A stretch of 64,000 nt of DNA from Acidimicrobiales bacterium (GTDB lineage: Bacteria > Actinomycetota > Acidimicrobiia > Acidimicrobiales > SHLQ01). The DNA is taken from positions 62,001 through 126,000 of the forward strand of contig JAHDCX010000008.1 of the NCBI GenBank assembly GCA_020629635.1, read 5' to 3'. The notes under the pieces were generated by a model. The model ran no database searches. It had not been told where the DNA came from and worked only from the letters and a program-made list of their open reading frames with translations. Positions 9,451 to 17,616 of this stretch are shown piece by piece. A program made the position numbers and the translations under genes. Positions within the stretch are counted from its first letter, which is position 1; every line of letters starts with the position of its first letter.

Positions 9451-9505
9451 CACGACGAAACCCCAGGCGGCCCGAAATCTGGGCCTGACCTGGGGTTTCT
9501 TCGTG
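9451..9505 (-). terminator. Long hairpin directly after tRNA-Lys
   Basis: The arms 9457-9467 and 9489-9499 form a perfect 11-bp stem (GAAACCCCAGG with its complement). It is extended outward by 9451-9455 with 9501-9505 and inward by 9469-9473 with 9481-9485. The structure starts at the last base of tRNA-Lys and has no U-run, as is usual for terminators in GC-rich actinobacteria. It also lies upstream of the RT gene on the same strand, so it could form part of an RNA read through from the tRNA. Confidence 0.65.
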
Positions 9506-9578
9506 TACGCCCCCTGGGACTTGAACCCAGAACCTGCGGATTAAGAGTCCGATGCTCTGCCAATTGAGCTAGAGGCGC
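9506..9578 (-). tRNA. tRNA-Lys (anticodon CTT)
   Basis: The minus strand folds as a cloverleaf: acceptor arm 9572-9578 with 9507-9513, anticodon CTT in the loop ACTCTTAAT, and T-loop GGTTCAAGTCC. CCA is not encoded. Its 3' end points toward the mobile island on the left, so it is the likely attachment target of the adjacent integrase. Confidence 0.95.
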
Positions 9579-9635
9579 GTGTTGTGCCCCACGAGGGTAT
9601 CGAACCGAATCGGTCCTCCACCCGCCGGGACATGG

Positions 9636-9710
9636 GGTGACTGACGGGATTTGAACCCGCGACCACCGCGACCACAACGCGGCGCTCTACCGGACTGAGC
9701 TACAGCCACC
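9636..9710 (-). tRNA. tRNA-His (anticodon GTG)
   Basis: The minus strand gives a cloverleaf with anticodon GTG in CGTTGTGGT, T-loop GGTTCAAATCC, a paired 7-bp acceptor stem and the extra 5' G (complement of 9710) opposite C73 that marks tRNA-His. It lies 57 bp upstream of tRNA-Lys on the same strand and is probably co-transcribed with it. Confidence 0.94.
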
Positions 9711-9779
9711 ATGAATGCGGCTCACACCATACCGTTCTGTCGACGGATTGGCGAGGGTCGATCGCCTCGCTCCATCGGG

Positions 9780-12116
9780 TCAGGCGGCGTTTCGGTGCAC
9801 CCGAGCGAGCTCGGTGGTCGACATCGGCAAGCCGAGGTGGAATCCCTGGGCGTGGGTCGCACCGGCGCGTTCTGCGAGCCGGAGGTGCTTCTCGTCCTCG
9901 ATTCCTTCGACAATGACGCCGAGCCCGAGCGATTTCGCGCCGGCACAGATGCCTGCGAGCATCGCCCAGGCCCGCTGCTCCGACAGGCGTGCGGTGAAGG
10001 TGCGGTCGATCTTCAGTGCCGTCATGGGCATCGACAACAGGTACTCGAACGATGATTGGCTCGACCCGAAGTTGTCCACGATCAAGGTGACGCCCGCCTC
10101 GTGCAGCCGCTCCACGGCCGCGCGAGCGTTGTCGACACGATCGACGAGGTGTGTTTCTGTCAGCTCGAAGACCAGGAGTTCAGGGCGGAGCTGGTGATAA
10201 TCGAGCGCAGCGAGGACGGTGTCGACGAAGCCATCCTGACCCAACTGCGTTGCGCTGAGGTTGACGCCGATGCCGATGTCTCGATCTTCGAGCTCCCGGT
10301 TCACATCCGCGGCGGCCTGCAACGCCTCGCGCACGATCCAGTCGCTCAGATCACGGACGAGACCGGACTGTTCGGCGACCGGAATGATCTGCGCCGGCCC
10401 GATCTGTCCATGCGTGGGATGATTCCATCGCAACAGCGCCTCGGCGCCGATCGCCGCCGAATCGTCGGTGATGGGGAAGATCGGCTGGAAGGCCAGGTCG
10501 AGCCCGCCCGAGACGAGGGCGCGGCGCAGGTCCCGGCGCATGGCGAGCGGCGACAACGTGGCCGAATCGTCGGGCATGACATAGGGCATGGCCTGGTTGC
10601 GGCCGGCCCGTTTCGCTTCATACATGGCGTGGTCCGCCATCTGCAGCACGGTCAGCATGGTCGACGTGGGAGTGGAGATGGCCACGCCGACCGATCCGCT
10701 GAGCTCGATCTGTCCTTCCCCGATGTCGAACGGGGCCCGCAGCGCAGGGAGTACCCGTTCGGCGAACTCCATGGCGTGGTCGTAGTCGGGTACGCCCTTT
10801 GCGATGATGACGAACTCGTCACCGCCGAGCCGCGCGACGAAGTCGTCACCACGGACCAAAGCCGTGAGGCGGCGTCCGACCTCTCGGATCACCATGTCGC
10901 CCGCATCGTGGCCGAGCGAGTCGTTGACCTGTTTGAAGCCGTCGAGGTCGCACATCAGCACACCAAAGGTGCGGTGCGTCTCCCCGGGGGCGAGCAGCTC
11001 TTCGAGCGCCATCTCGAGACCGCGTCGGTTGGCAGCACCCGTCAGTGGGTCGGTGACCGCCTCGACCTGCAGCTGTTCCTGTCGTTTGATCGAGGCGGTG
11101 ATGTCCTCCGCCGAACCGATCAGCTCAACGTGGCCCTGTGAGTTCGTGTAAGTGCGGACGCGGAGTCGGACGAAGCGTTCACCGGCCCCGGTTGGATGGC
11201 GCACGTCGACCGTGGCCTCGCCGTCCTCGATGATGCCGGCGAGCGATTCGGGCAATGGCGTACCGTCGAGGAGACGCGCCTTGTGGATCGGCATCACTGC
11301 GGGCACCGGGCCGCCGTACACCGCGTCGAGGTTGCTGTTCTTGAACAACAGCGTGCCCGCAAGGGTGCAGCGGAAGATACCGAAGGGCACGGTCTCTGCG
11401 ATGTTGCGAATGTTGCGCTCACGCTGCTCCACGAGACGGGCCGCCATGACGTCGTCGGTCACGTCGACAAAGACGATCTCCGACGCGTGATATTGCGTCG
11501 ATGCGGTGGTCTGGAACCAGCGTTCCGAGCGGTCAGCGGTGAGCATCCGAACTCGGGTGGTCGACAAGGAGTGTCGGGTCGATTCGAGCCAGCAGTCGAT
11601 GAACGAGTCCGCCGATTCACCGATCATCAAATCGAGGACGGACATCCGGGTGAGGTCGGCAACGTCGAGGCCCAGCACGTCGGCAAACGATGCGTCGGCC
11701 GACAGCACCATCAGACGTTCGTCGCACACGAGACGGTGCGCAGGGGTTGTCGTCCGTTCCTCGACGGGTCGCAGCGGAGCAAGTCCCGCGTCGGGGTGCA
11801 CGACGAGGATGATGGCGTCGCCGTCCTCGGAGACCATTGCGGAGATCAGCCGGGTGGCCTCGGTCGTCTCGAGTTCGATGGTGGTCGGTCCATCCGTTCG
11901 GGCGCCTCGGACGGCCTGAAGCATCGCCACGTGCGCGTCTCGACCCTCGTTGCGCAGATCGGCGCCTTCCGCAACATCGCTGAACGCCGCGTCAAAATCT
12001 GCGGGGACGACCTGGCGCAAGGCCACACCTCGCAAAACGCTGACGAGCGCGTCGGGGTGGCGGTCGAGAAATTGGATGACCGGAGTCGGCACGGCCCCGC
12101 GGGGAGACGGTTCCAC
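9780..12116 (-). CDS. PAS/GGDEF/EAL cyclic-di-GMP signalling protein
   Basis: This soluble protein has PAS-like sensor regions in its first 370 residues, then a GGDEF and an EAL domain. Counting from an upstream ATG at 12173, GGDEF is at 450-454 and is preceded by an intact inhibitory RxxD site (RGDD), so it is probably an active, product-inhibited diguanylate cyclase. EAL is at 578-580, but the metal-binding DDFG motif reads DNFG (700-703), so phosphodiesterase activity may be impaired. The ATG at 12173 would lie inside tRNA-Arg on the other strand; GTG at 12116 or 12092 is a more credible start. No membrane segment is visible. Confidence 0.88.
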   Translation of the reverse strand: MEPSPRGAVPTPVIQFLDRHPDALVSVLRGVALRQVVPADFDAAFSDVAEGADLRNEGRDAHVAMLQAVRGARTDGPTTIELETTEATRLISAMVSEDGDAIILVVHPDAGLAPLRPVEERTTTPAHRLVCDERLMVLSADASFADVLGLDVADLTRMSVLDLMIGESADSFIDCWLESTRHSLSTTRVRMLTADRSERWFQTTASTQYHASEIVFVDVTDDVMAARLVEQRERNIRNIAETVPFGIFRCTLAGTLLFKNSNLDAVYGGPVPAVMPIHKARLLDGTPLPESLAGIIEDGEATVDVRHPTGAGERFVRLRVRTYTNSQGHVELIGSAEDITASIKRQEQLQVEAVTDPLTGAANRRGLEMALEELLAPGETHRTFGVLMCDLDGFKQVNDSLGHDAGDMVIREVGRRLTALVRGDDFVARLGGDEFVIIAKGVPDYDHAMEFAERVLPALRAPFDIGEGQIELSGSVGVAISTPTSTMLTVLQMADHAMYEAKRAGRNQAMPYVMPDDSATLSPLAMRRDLRRALVSGGLDLAFQPIFPITDDSAAIGAEALLRWNHPTHGQIGPAQIIPVAEQSGLVRDLSDWIVREALQAAADVNRELEDRDIGIGVNLSATQLGQDGFVDTVLAALDYHQLRPELLVFELTETHLVDRVDNARAAVERLHEAGVTLIVDNFGSSQSSFEYLLSMPMTALKIDRTFTARLSEQRAWAMLAGICAGAKSLGLGVIVEGIEDEKHLRLAERAGATHAQGFHLGLPMSTTELARVHRNAA

Positions 12117-12159
12117 CGTTCTTGATTCGGCACGTGAGCCGTAGCCTTGAAGTGGTTCC

Positions 12160-12233
12160 GCCTCCGTGGCCAAATTGGATAAGGCAACGGGCTTCTATCC
12201 CGTCGACTGCAGGTTCGAATCCTGCCGGGGGCA
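12160..12233 (+). tRNA. tRNA-Arg (anticodon TCT)
   Basis: The plus strand forms a cloverleaf with acceptor stem 12160-12166/12226-12232, anticodon TCT in GCTTCTATC, T-loop GGTTCGAATCC and discriminator A at 12233. CCA is not encoded. It is divergent from the GGDEF/EAL gene and excludes the longest possible start of that gene. Confidence 0.94.
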
Positions 12234-12252
12234 CACCAGGTCAGTCATTGAA

Positions 12253-13410
12253 TCAGTTCGAAGCGAAGACGGCCGACGCTGCCGTGCCGATGACCCCGTC
12301 GATGTCGGACAGGGAGACCTCCCGCCCCGTCGAAAGCTCGACGAGCCACAGCCTGCGGCTGCCGGTCATCGCCGCCCACTCGCCATCTGCGGTGATGGCG
12401 AAGGGGCGATCGGATGTGCGGAACGACGTGTCGAGGATGTTGCCGCTCTCGACGCCGACGAAGTTCGACTGGAGAAGATCCTCCGACCGGACGTGAATGA
12501 CCGTGCCCGACGCGTGTACCTCGTTGCGATCGAGGAGTCCGTCGGGTCGGGCGATCGGTGGGCCGAGCTTCGCCTCGAGGGCGTCGAGCCACCGCACGGT
12601 GCAGGTCGTATCGCACGTCTCCACGAGGAGCTGCGTGTCGCCATCGGCGAGGATCGAGCCGCGGAAGATCACCTCGCCGTCGCGCATCGGCGAGACGAAC
12701 ACGCCCGGCTCGGCTTCGTCGATCAACGGAGGTCGCGCCAACTCCAGCCGCGGAGACACCCGGGTCGTACGAATGCTCTTCGTGGTCACCGCTCGAACCG
12801 GGGCGTTGGTGTCGAGTGAGAGGAGTTGCCATTGCGTGGTCTCGTCGCCGCGCTCGGCGACCCACACCGTGCCTGATGTCGCCGAAGGGGCGATCAGGTC
12901 GACGCGAAACCCGTCACCGGCGGTGATCGGCGAGGGATCGGCATCGAGCGCCGAATCGTCGATCACCCGGTAGTCCCCGTTCGCAAGGTCGCCGTAAATG
13001 ACCCGGCGGCCGACGCTCACCAGGGGATAGCCGCGCACGTCGAGCACCGTTGCTGTGCCATCGTTCGGATCGATTCGGGCGATCGGCGCGTCGCCACCCA
13101 CCCACAGCACTGCGTCGACTCGGGTGCCCAACGCTGACGAATCGCCGATGTCACCTGTTGTGGTGGGGGATGACGTCGATGCTGGTGGCTCGACCTGACT
13201 CGTGGTCGTTGGCAGGGTCGTCGATGCGGCCTCGACGCTCGCCGGAGACCCCTGGCCAGGTCGAAGCGCCAAGACGACGACGACGACGGCGATCGCTGCC
13301 ACCAGCGCGCGAAGGGCACCCGGGCGGACCGGGTCCGGCGGTTCTGTGCCCACCGGATCTCCGAGGTCGACCTGCGTCAGCGGGTCGGTGGTGGCTTCTT
13401 CCGGGTCCAT
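12253..13410 (-). CDS. Hypothetical membrane-anchored protein, beta-rich exterior domain
   Basis: The protein (385 residues from ATG 13410; an in-frame ATG lies at 13467) has a short cytoplasmic N-terminus, one membrane segment (LVAAIAVVVVVLAL), a Thr/Ser/Pro-rich linker and a beta-rich domain of repeated strand-turn units resembling a propeller (VLWVGGDAPIARIDP, VIYGDLANGDYRVID). A Cys pair (CDTTC) may form a disulfide outside the cell. The start at 13410 gives a 34-bp overlap with the end of the upstream GGDEF/EAL gene. No enzyme motif is recognised. A surface or sensory role linked to the upstream gene is only a guess from position. Confidence 0.7.
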   Translation of the reverse strand: MDPEEATTDPLTQVDLGDPVGTEPPDPVRPGALRALVAAIAVVVVVLALRPGQGSPASVEAASTTLPTTTSQVEPPASTSSPTTTGDIGDSSALGTRVDAVLWVGGDAPIARIDPNDGTATVLDVRGYPLVSVGRRVIYGDLANGDYRVIDDSALDADPSPITAGDGFRVDLIAPSATSGTVWVAERGDETTQWQLLSLDTNAPVRAVTTKSIRTTRVSPRLELARPPLIDEAEPGVFVSPMRDGEVIFRGSILADGDTQLLVETCDTTCTVRWLDALEAKLGPPIARPDGLLDRNEVHASGTVIHVRSEDLLQSNFVGVESGNILDTSFRTSDRPFAITADGEWAAMTGSRRLWLVELSTGREVSLSDIDGVIGTAASAVFASN

Positions 13411-15641
13411 CGTGAGGCGCGGCCGAGAAGCGGTGTCAGCGCAAGCGCCGAGATCGGTGCGTGCCACAGGTACCCCTGGCCGAACGGCACCCGAAGGTCT
13501 CGAAGGACGCGAGCCTGGGCCTGACGTTCGACACCCTCGGCGATAGCGACGCGTTCTTCGCCGTTGATGATCTCGAGTACGTGGCGGAGTCGGTTCTCGG
13601 CTCGGACGTCGGTGTCGATCTCCGAGACGAGACTGCGGTCGATCTTGACGACGTCGCTCGGAATCGTCATCAGCCGGTCCACGTTCGATCCCTGCACACC
13701 GAAGTCGTCGATGGCGATCTTGATCCCCCGTTCCCGAAGCAACGTCAACGAGTGGCGAAGGTCGTCCTCATGGGCGTTCAGGCTCTGTTCGGTGACTTCG
13801 ACCTGCAGCATCGTCGACGGGACTCGATGCTGGCGAAGGATCTCGAAGATCTCCCTGGTCGACAACGAGTCGCTGACGTGGTCGGGGGACAGGTTGAGCG
13901 ACATCGTGAAGCGCTCATCGACGACGCCGTGCGCCAACCATTCCGAGAGTTGCACGATCGACCTCGTCAGGATTTCGAGGTCGAGCTTGTCGAACATGCC
14001 CCGTTCGGTGCCCGGAGGCAGAAACGACGACGGATCGAGCATGCCGAGCTCGGGATGCATGTAGCGGGCCAGAACCTCGACTCCGACGATCTGCTGATCG
14101 ACGAGCTCGATCACCGGCTGAAAGGCCAGACGAATCTGTTCGGGGGAGATCTCGACGTCCTCGGCGCGACGGCGCGCGCGGCGAAGACCACGACGGCGTT
14201 CCTTCTCGCGATACATCGCGAGGTCGGCGCTCTTGAGCAAGGTGTCCGGCGAATCGGTGACCTTGGCGATGGCGAGCCCGACCGACCCTCCGACCCGTTG
14301 CTGGCGGCCATTGACCAGGCACGTCGAGTCGAGAGCTCGTTCGATTCGGGAGGCGATGCTGCGGGCGGTTGCCGGTTCGGTTCGGGTCAGCACGCAGAAT
14401 TCGTCACCGCCGAAACGGGAGATCAGCTCGGTCGGGCCTGCGGTCGAGGCGAGCTGATTGGCGACGTGTTTCAACACGATGTCGCCGCCCTCGTGCCCCT
14501 GCGAATCGTTGATCCCCTTGAAATCATCGATGTCGCAGAAGATCACCGCCACGGGGTCGCGCTGATCGAGCGCAAGGGTCAGCTCTTCCATGAGACGTGC
14601 CCGATTGGCCAGTCCGGTCAGGGGGTCGTGCGTCGCCCGATGCTGGAGGAGCAGCGCCGCCCTACTGCGCTCCTCGGTGTCAGACTCGAGCCGGTCGTCG
14701 AGATCCTGCAACGTGCGCGAGACCACGCCGATCTCGTCGTTCGAGGTGTCTTCGAGCGGATGACTCAGTCGGCCACGCGAGAGCTGTTGGGCGCCGCGGA
14801 CGACGTCACGAAGTCGGCGTCGCGCCGGCACAAGAGGAGCCGCCGAGAGGCCAAGCACCGCAATGGAGAACGGCAGCAGCCACGGCGGTGGACCCGCGAC
14901 GACCGCGTCGGCCGAATCGGTCGCCGCAATGACGACCCACTCGACACCGCTGACGGCTTTCATTCGGGCGTGAGATGTTCGACCGTTCAACGACTCGTTC
15001 TCGATCGTTGCCTCGCCGTCTTCGAGGGTACGTTCGAGGTGAGCGGCCGTCGTGTCGTCGACCTGAGCGATCGGCTGATCGCCGTTGTGGCGCGACGGGG
15101 TGAAAATGACGAGCTCGCCGGCGGCATTCCGTGCGGCAAGTAGCGCCTCCGTCGAGTCGCCGGCCTTGGCGGCGGCGACCATCGCCAGGGTGTCGGACAT
15201 GTCGAGGGCGCCCACCAGACGGTCACCGTTCGGTGTCGGAGCGGCGATCAGCGCCGTCACCCGATCTTCGATCGAGCGGGTCGCGCCGATCGACGTGCCC
15301 AATCCGGCTCGCTGCAGCAGGTTCGACGTCGCGCCGAGACGTCCGGTTTCGTCAGAAGCGAGTCGTTCGACAGCGACAAACCCCGAGTGATCGAGTTGGT
15401 CGAAGCCATCTTCGCCGTCGTCGAGTTCGGCTGCGACGGCCTCGATCTCCGTCATCGCATGGCGAACCCGTAGGTCGATCGAGAGCGCAATCGGATCGAC
15501 GACGGCACCCAGCTGATCGAGGTGTTGTTCGCCGGATGCGTCGGCGCGGCTCGACAGCAGCGACCAAGTCATCAACCCCATCGCCACAACGGCGAGGAGC
15601 ACGGCGAGGAGGAGGCGGCGGCCGATCGTGAGTCGGAACAC
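13377..15641 (-). CDS. Membrane GGDEF/EAL cyclic-di-GMP protein with extracytoplasmic sensor
   Basis: The 754-residue protein has an N-terminal membrane helix (LLLAVLLAVVAMGLMTWSLL), an extracytoplasmic region of about 220 residues, a second helix (PFSIAVLGLSAAPLV), a HAMP-like linker, then GGDEF and EAL domains. RFGGDEF is intact, but the RxxD inhibitory site is missing (GPTE at that position). In the EAL domain the signature is EVL with the catalytic Glu kept, and NLS, EVTE, DDFG and AEGVE are all present, so both activities are plausible. Unlike the GGDEF/EAL protein ending at 9780, its metal site is complete. It lies upstream of the membrane-anchored protein ending at 12253. Confidence 0.9.
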   Translation of the reverse strand: MFRLTIGRRLLLAVLLAVVAMGLMTWSLLSSRADASGEQHLDQLGAVVDPIALSIDLRVRHAMTEIEAVAAELDDGEDGFDQLDHSGFVAVERLASDETGRLGATSNLLQRAGLGTSIGATRSIEDRVTALIAAPTPNGDRLVGALDMSDTLAMVAAAKAGDSTEALLAARNAAGELVIFTPSRHNGDQPIAQVDDTTAAHLERTLEDGEATIENESLNGRTSHARMKAVSGVEWVVIAATDSADAVVAGPPPWLLPFSIAVLGLSAAPLVPARRRLRDVVRGAQQLSRGRLSHPLEDTSNDEIGVVSRTLQDLDDRLESDTEERSRAALLLQHRATHDPLTGLANRARLMEELTLALDQRDPVAVIFCDIDDFKGINDSQGHEGGDIVLKHVANQLASTAGPTELISRFGGDEFCVLTRTEPATARSIASRIERALDSTCLVNGRQQRVGGSVGLAIAKVTDSPDTLLKSADLAMYREKERRRGLRRARRRAEDVEISPEQIRLAFQPVIELVDQQIVGVEVLARYMHPELGMLDPSSFLPPGTERGMFDKLDLEILTRSIVQLSEWLAHGVVDERFTMSLNLSPDHVSDSLSTREIFEILRQHRVPSTMLQVEVTEQSLNAHEDDLRHSLTLLRERGIKIAIDDFGVQGSNVDRLMTIPSDVVKIDRSLVSEIDTDVRAENRLRHVLEIINGEERVAIAEGVERQAQARVLRDLRVPFGQGYLWHAPISALALTPLLGRASRWTRKKPPPTR

Positions 15642-15654
15642 GAACGGATCGTCC

Positions 15655-15894
15655 CTACTTCTTCTTCAGCGACTCGTAGATCTTCTTGCAGTCCGGACAG
15701 ACCGGGAAGTCGTCAGGCTTGCGTGTCGGGACCCACTTCTTTCCACACAGCGCCACGACGGCATGGCCATTGACGGCGCTCGACGTGATGTCGGACTTCC
15801 TGACGTAGTGCGCAAACTTGTCGTGGTCGCCCTCGTCGACCGGCGCGTCACGGACCGATGTCTCCTCGATCGGGATCGTCACGGTGTCAGCCAT
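15655..15894 (-). CDS. DUF3039 family protein
   Basis: This 79-residue protein matches the small actinobacterial DUF3039 family. It has a central HAVVALCGKKWVPTR segment and a C-terminal CPDCKKIYE pair, so Cys50-like and CPDC residues could form a zinc ribbon. The start ATG at 15894 is followed by an acidic N-terminus. The biochemical function of the family is not known to me. The gene lies 13 bp upstream of the membrane GGDEF/EAL gene on the same strand. Confidence 0.85.
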   Translation of the reverse strand: MADTVTIPIEETSVRDAPVDEGDHDKFAHYVRKSDITSSAVNGHAVVALCGKKWVPTRKPDDFPVCPDCKKIYESLKKK

Positions 15895-15955
15895 GGCGAA
15901 ATCGTACGGGAAGAAGGCTCGTGGCCACGATTCCCGTCAATGCCGGCGCTGGCGA

Positions 15956-16567
15956 TCAGACGCGAGCAGCGGTGATCTCGGCGCTGATCGCCGTGACGAC
16001 CTCGTCGAGCGGTTGTCCGTGCTCGACGACTCGATGCGCATGATGGGCGCTCGGTTCGACGAAACGATCGTGCATCGGGCCCACGGACTCGTCGAACTGT
16101 TGACGCACGCTTTCGGGGGTGCGTCCGCGCTCCTCGACGTCGCGAGCGAGGCGCCGCTCGAATCGAACATCGGCCGGACAGCGCCGATAGACCCGCAGAT
16201 CGCAGCGCTCGGCAACGTTGTCGAAGGCGAAGAGCAGGATTCCCTCCGCGATCACGATGTCGCGGGCCGGCAGGATCGTGAGGTCGTCTGCACGCTGGTG
16301 AGTGGCGAAGTCATAGACCGGCATGCACACATCGAGGCCGTCTCGCAAGGCGTCCAGGTGACTGGCGTACAGCTCGGCGTCGAGCGAATCCGGATGGTCG
16401 AAGTTGACCCGCGCCCGATCCTCGGCGGGCATGTCCCGGAGATCCTTGTAGTAGGCGTCGAAAGGAAGGATGGTCACCCGATCCCGTCCGAGGCGATCCG
16501 CCAGCTCGCTCGCCAGCCGCGACTTGCCCGAGCCGCTTCCTCCACAGATTCCGATGATCACAGCCAC
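15956..16567 (-). CDS. udk: Uridine kinase
   Basis: The protein phosphorylates uridine/cytidine to UMP/CMP in pyrimidine salvage. The P-loop GGSGSGKS lies near the N-terminus. It is followed by FDAYYKDL, by NFDHPDSLD and YDFATHQR (nucleoside binding), by IVIAEGILLF and by RRLARDVEERGR (lid). Length (203 residues from GTG 16567) is normal. An ATG at 16612 would add 15 residues with no family match, so the GTG, which reads straight into VIIGICGG, is preferred. It is divergent from the desaturase gene. Confidence 0.88.
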   Translation of the reverse strand: MAVIIGICGGSGSGKSRLASELADRLGRDRVTILPFDAYYKDLRDMPAEDRARVNFDHPDSLDAELYASHLDALRDGLDVCMPVYDFATHQRADDLTILPARDIVIAEGILLFAFDNVAERCDLRVYRRCPADVRFERRLARDVEERGRTPESVRQQFDESVGPMHDRFVEPSAHHAHRVVEHGQPLDEVVTAISAEITAARV

Positions 16568-16687
16568 GGGCCCCGACCGTACCGCGCGCAACGTGGGTCG
16601 TCCGCAATCCACGTGAGCATTTTGTCCGTCCGGCCCATGGTCGCCGAGGACGAGATCACCGACGTTGATGGGCTACATTCGTCGCCG

Positions 16688-17581
16688 ATGGGTCCGAGAC
16701 ATGAGTTGATGGCCGCCGTCGATGGAGACATCGAACGGTTGATGGCCGAGCACATCGACAAGCGACCGACCTGGTACGCGCACGATCTCGTGCCGTGGGA
16801 AGAAGGGCGCAGCTACGTCGATGAGCCCTGGGACGAATCGCAATGCACCGTCAGTCCGGAGGTGCGTGAGGCGATGGTTCTCAATCTGCTGACCGAGGAC
16901 AATCTGCCCTACTACCACTACGCGATCGCGTCGGAGTTCGGCGAGGACTCGGCGATCGGCCGCTGGACTCGTCGTTGGACGGCAGAGGAGGGCCAGCACG
17001 CCATCGTCATCCGTGATTACCTCATGATCAGCCGCAACTGCGATCCCGTCGCCCTCGAAGACGCTCGCATGCAGACCGTCAGCCGCGGCTGGGACTCGCC
17101 GTGGACCGATCCGATCGACATCTTCGTGTACACCTCGGCCCAGGAGCTGGCCACCCGCGTCTCACACCGCAACACGGGTGTCGTCGCCGACGACGAGACG
17201 GCCTACGAGATCATGAAGCGTGTGGCTGCGGATGAGAACTACCACTTCATCTTCTACAAGGGGATCGTGTCGGCGATGCTCGAACACGACCCGTCGGCGT
17301 GCGTGCTGTCCATGAAGAAGGTGTACGAGAACTTCGCCATGCCGGGGACGGTGGTCCCCAACTTCCGCAAGCGTGCGGCGATCACCGCACGAGCAGGTGT
17401 CTACGACCTGCGCATCCATGCCGAGAAGGTCCTGACGCCGGTGCTGCGGGACTGGGGAGTCAGCGAACTCGAGGGCCTCAGCCCCGAGGCCGACCAGGCT
17501 CGCCACGAGCTGCTCGCCATGCCGGGCACCCTCATCGCCAGAGCCGAGAAGCTCGAACGCCGCCTCGCCAAAGCCGGCTGA
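16688..17581 (+). CDS. Acyl-ACP desaturase family di-iron protein
   Basis: This 297-residue protein matches the ferritin-like stearoyl-ACP desaturase family (mycobacterial DesA type). The expected ligands occur as two helices: a Glu in TEDNLPYYHY near residue 70, EEGQH at 100-104, and in the second half a Glu in SAQELATR and DENYH near residue 187. It should introduce a double bond into ACP-bound fatty acids with ferredoxin and O2. ATG 16688 was chosen because the open frame upstream (from 15818) is antisense to udk. A hairpin at 17599-17616 separates it from the convergent gene. Confidence 0.87.
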   Translation: MGPRHELMAAVDGDIERLMAEHIDKRPTWYAHDLVPWEEGRSYVDEPWDESQCTVSPEVREAMVLNLLTEDNLPYYHYAIASEFGEDSAIGRWTRRWTAEEGQHAIVIRDYLMISRNCDPVALEDARMQTVSRGWDSPWTDPIDIFVYTSAQELATRVSHRNTGVVADDETAYEIMKRVAADENYHFIFYKGIVSAMLEHDPSACVLSMKKVYENFAMPGTVVPNFRKRAAITARAGVYDLRIHAEKVLTPVLRDWGVSELEGLSPEADQARHELLAMPGTLIARAEKLERRLAKAG

Positions 17582-17598
17582 GAGTTCAGCCAGCCGTG

Positions 17599-17616
17599 AC
17601 CGGCCTACGGGCCGGT
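17599..17616. terminator. Bidirectional hairpin between convergent genes
   Basis: ACCGGCC (17599-17605) pairs perfectly with GGCCGGT (17610-17616) around a TACG loop. It lies 18 bp after the desaturase stop and overlaps the TAG stop of the opposing UGSC gene, so it could end both transcripts. There is no U-run. Confidence 0.5.
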
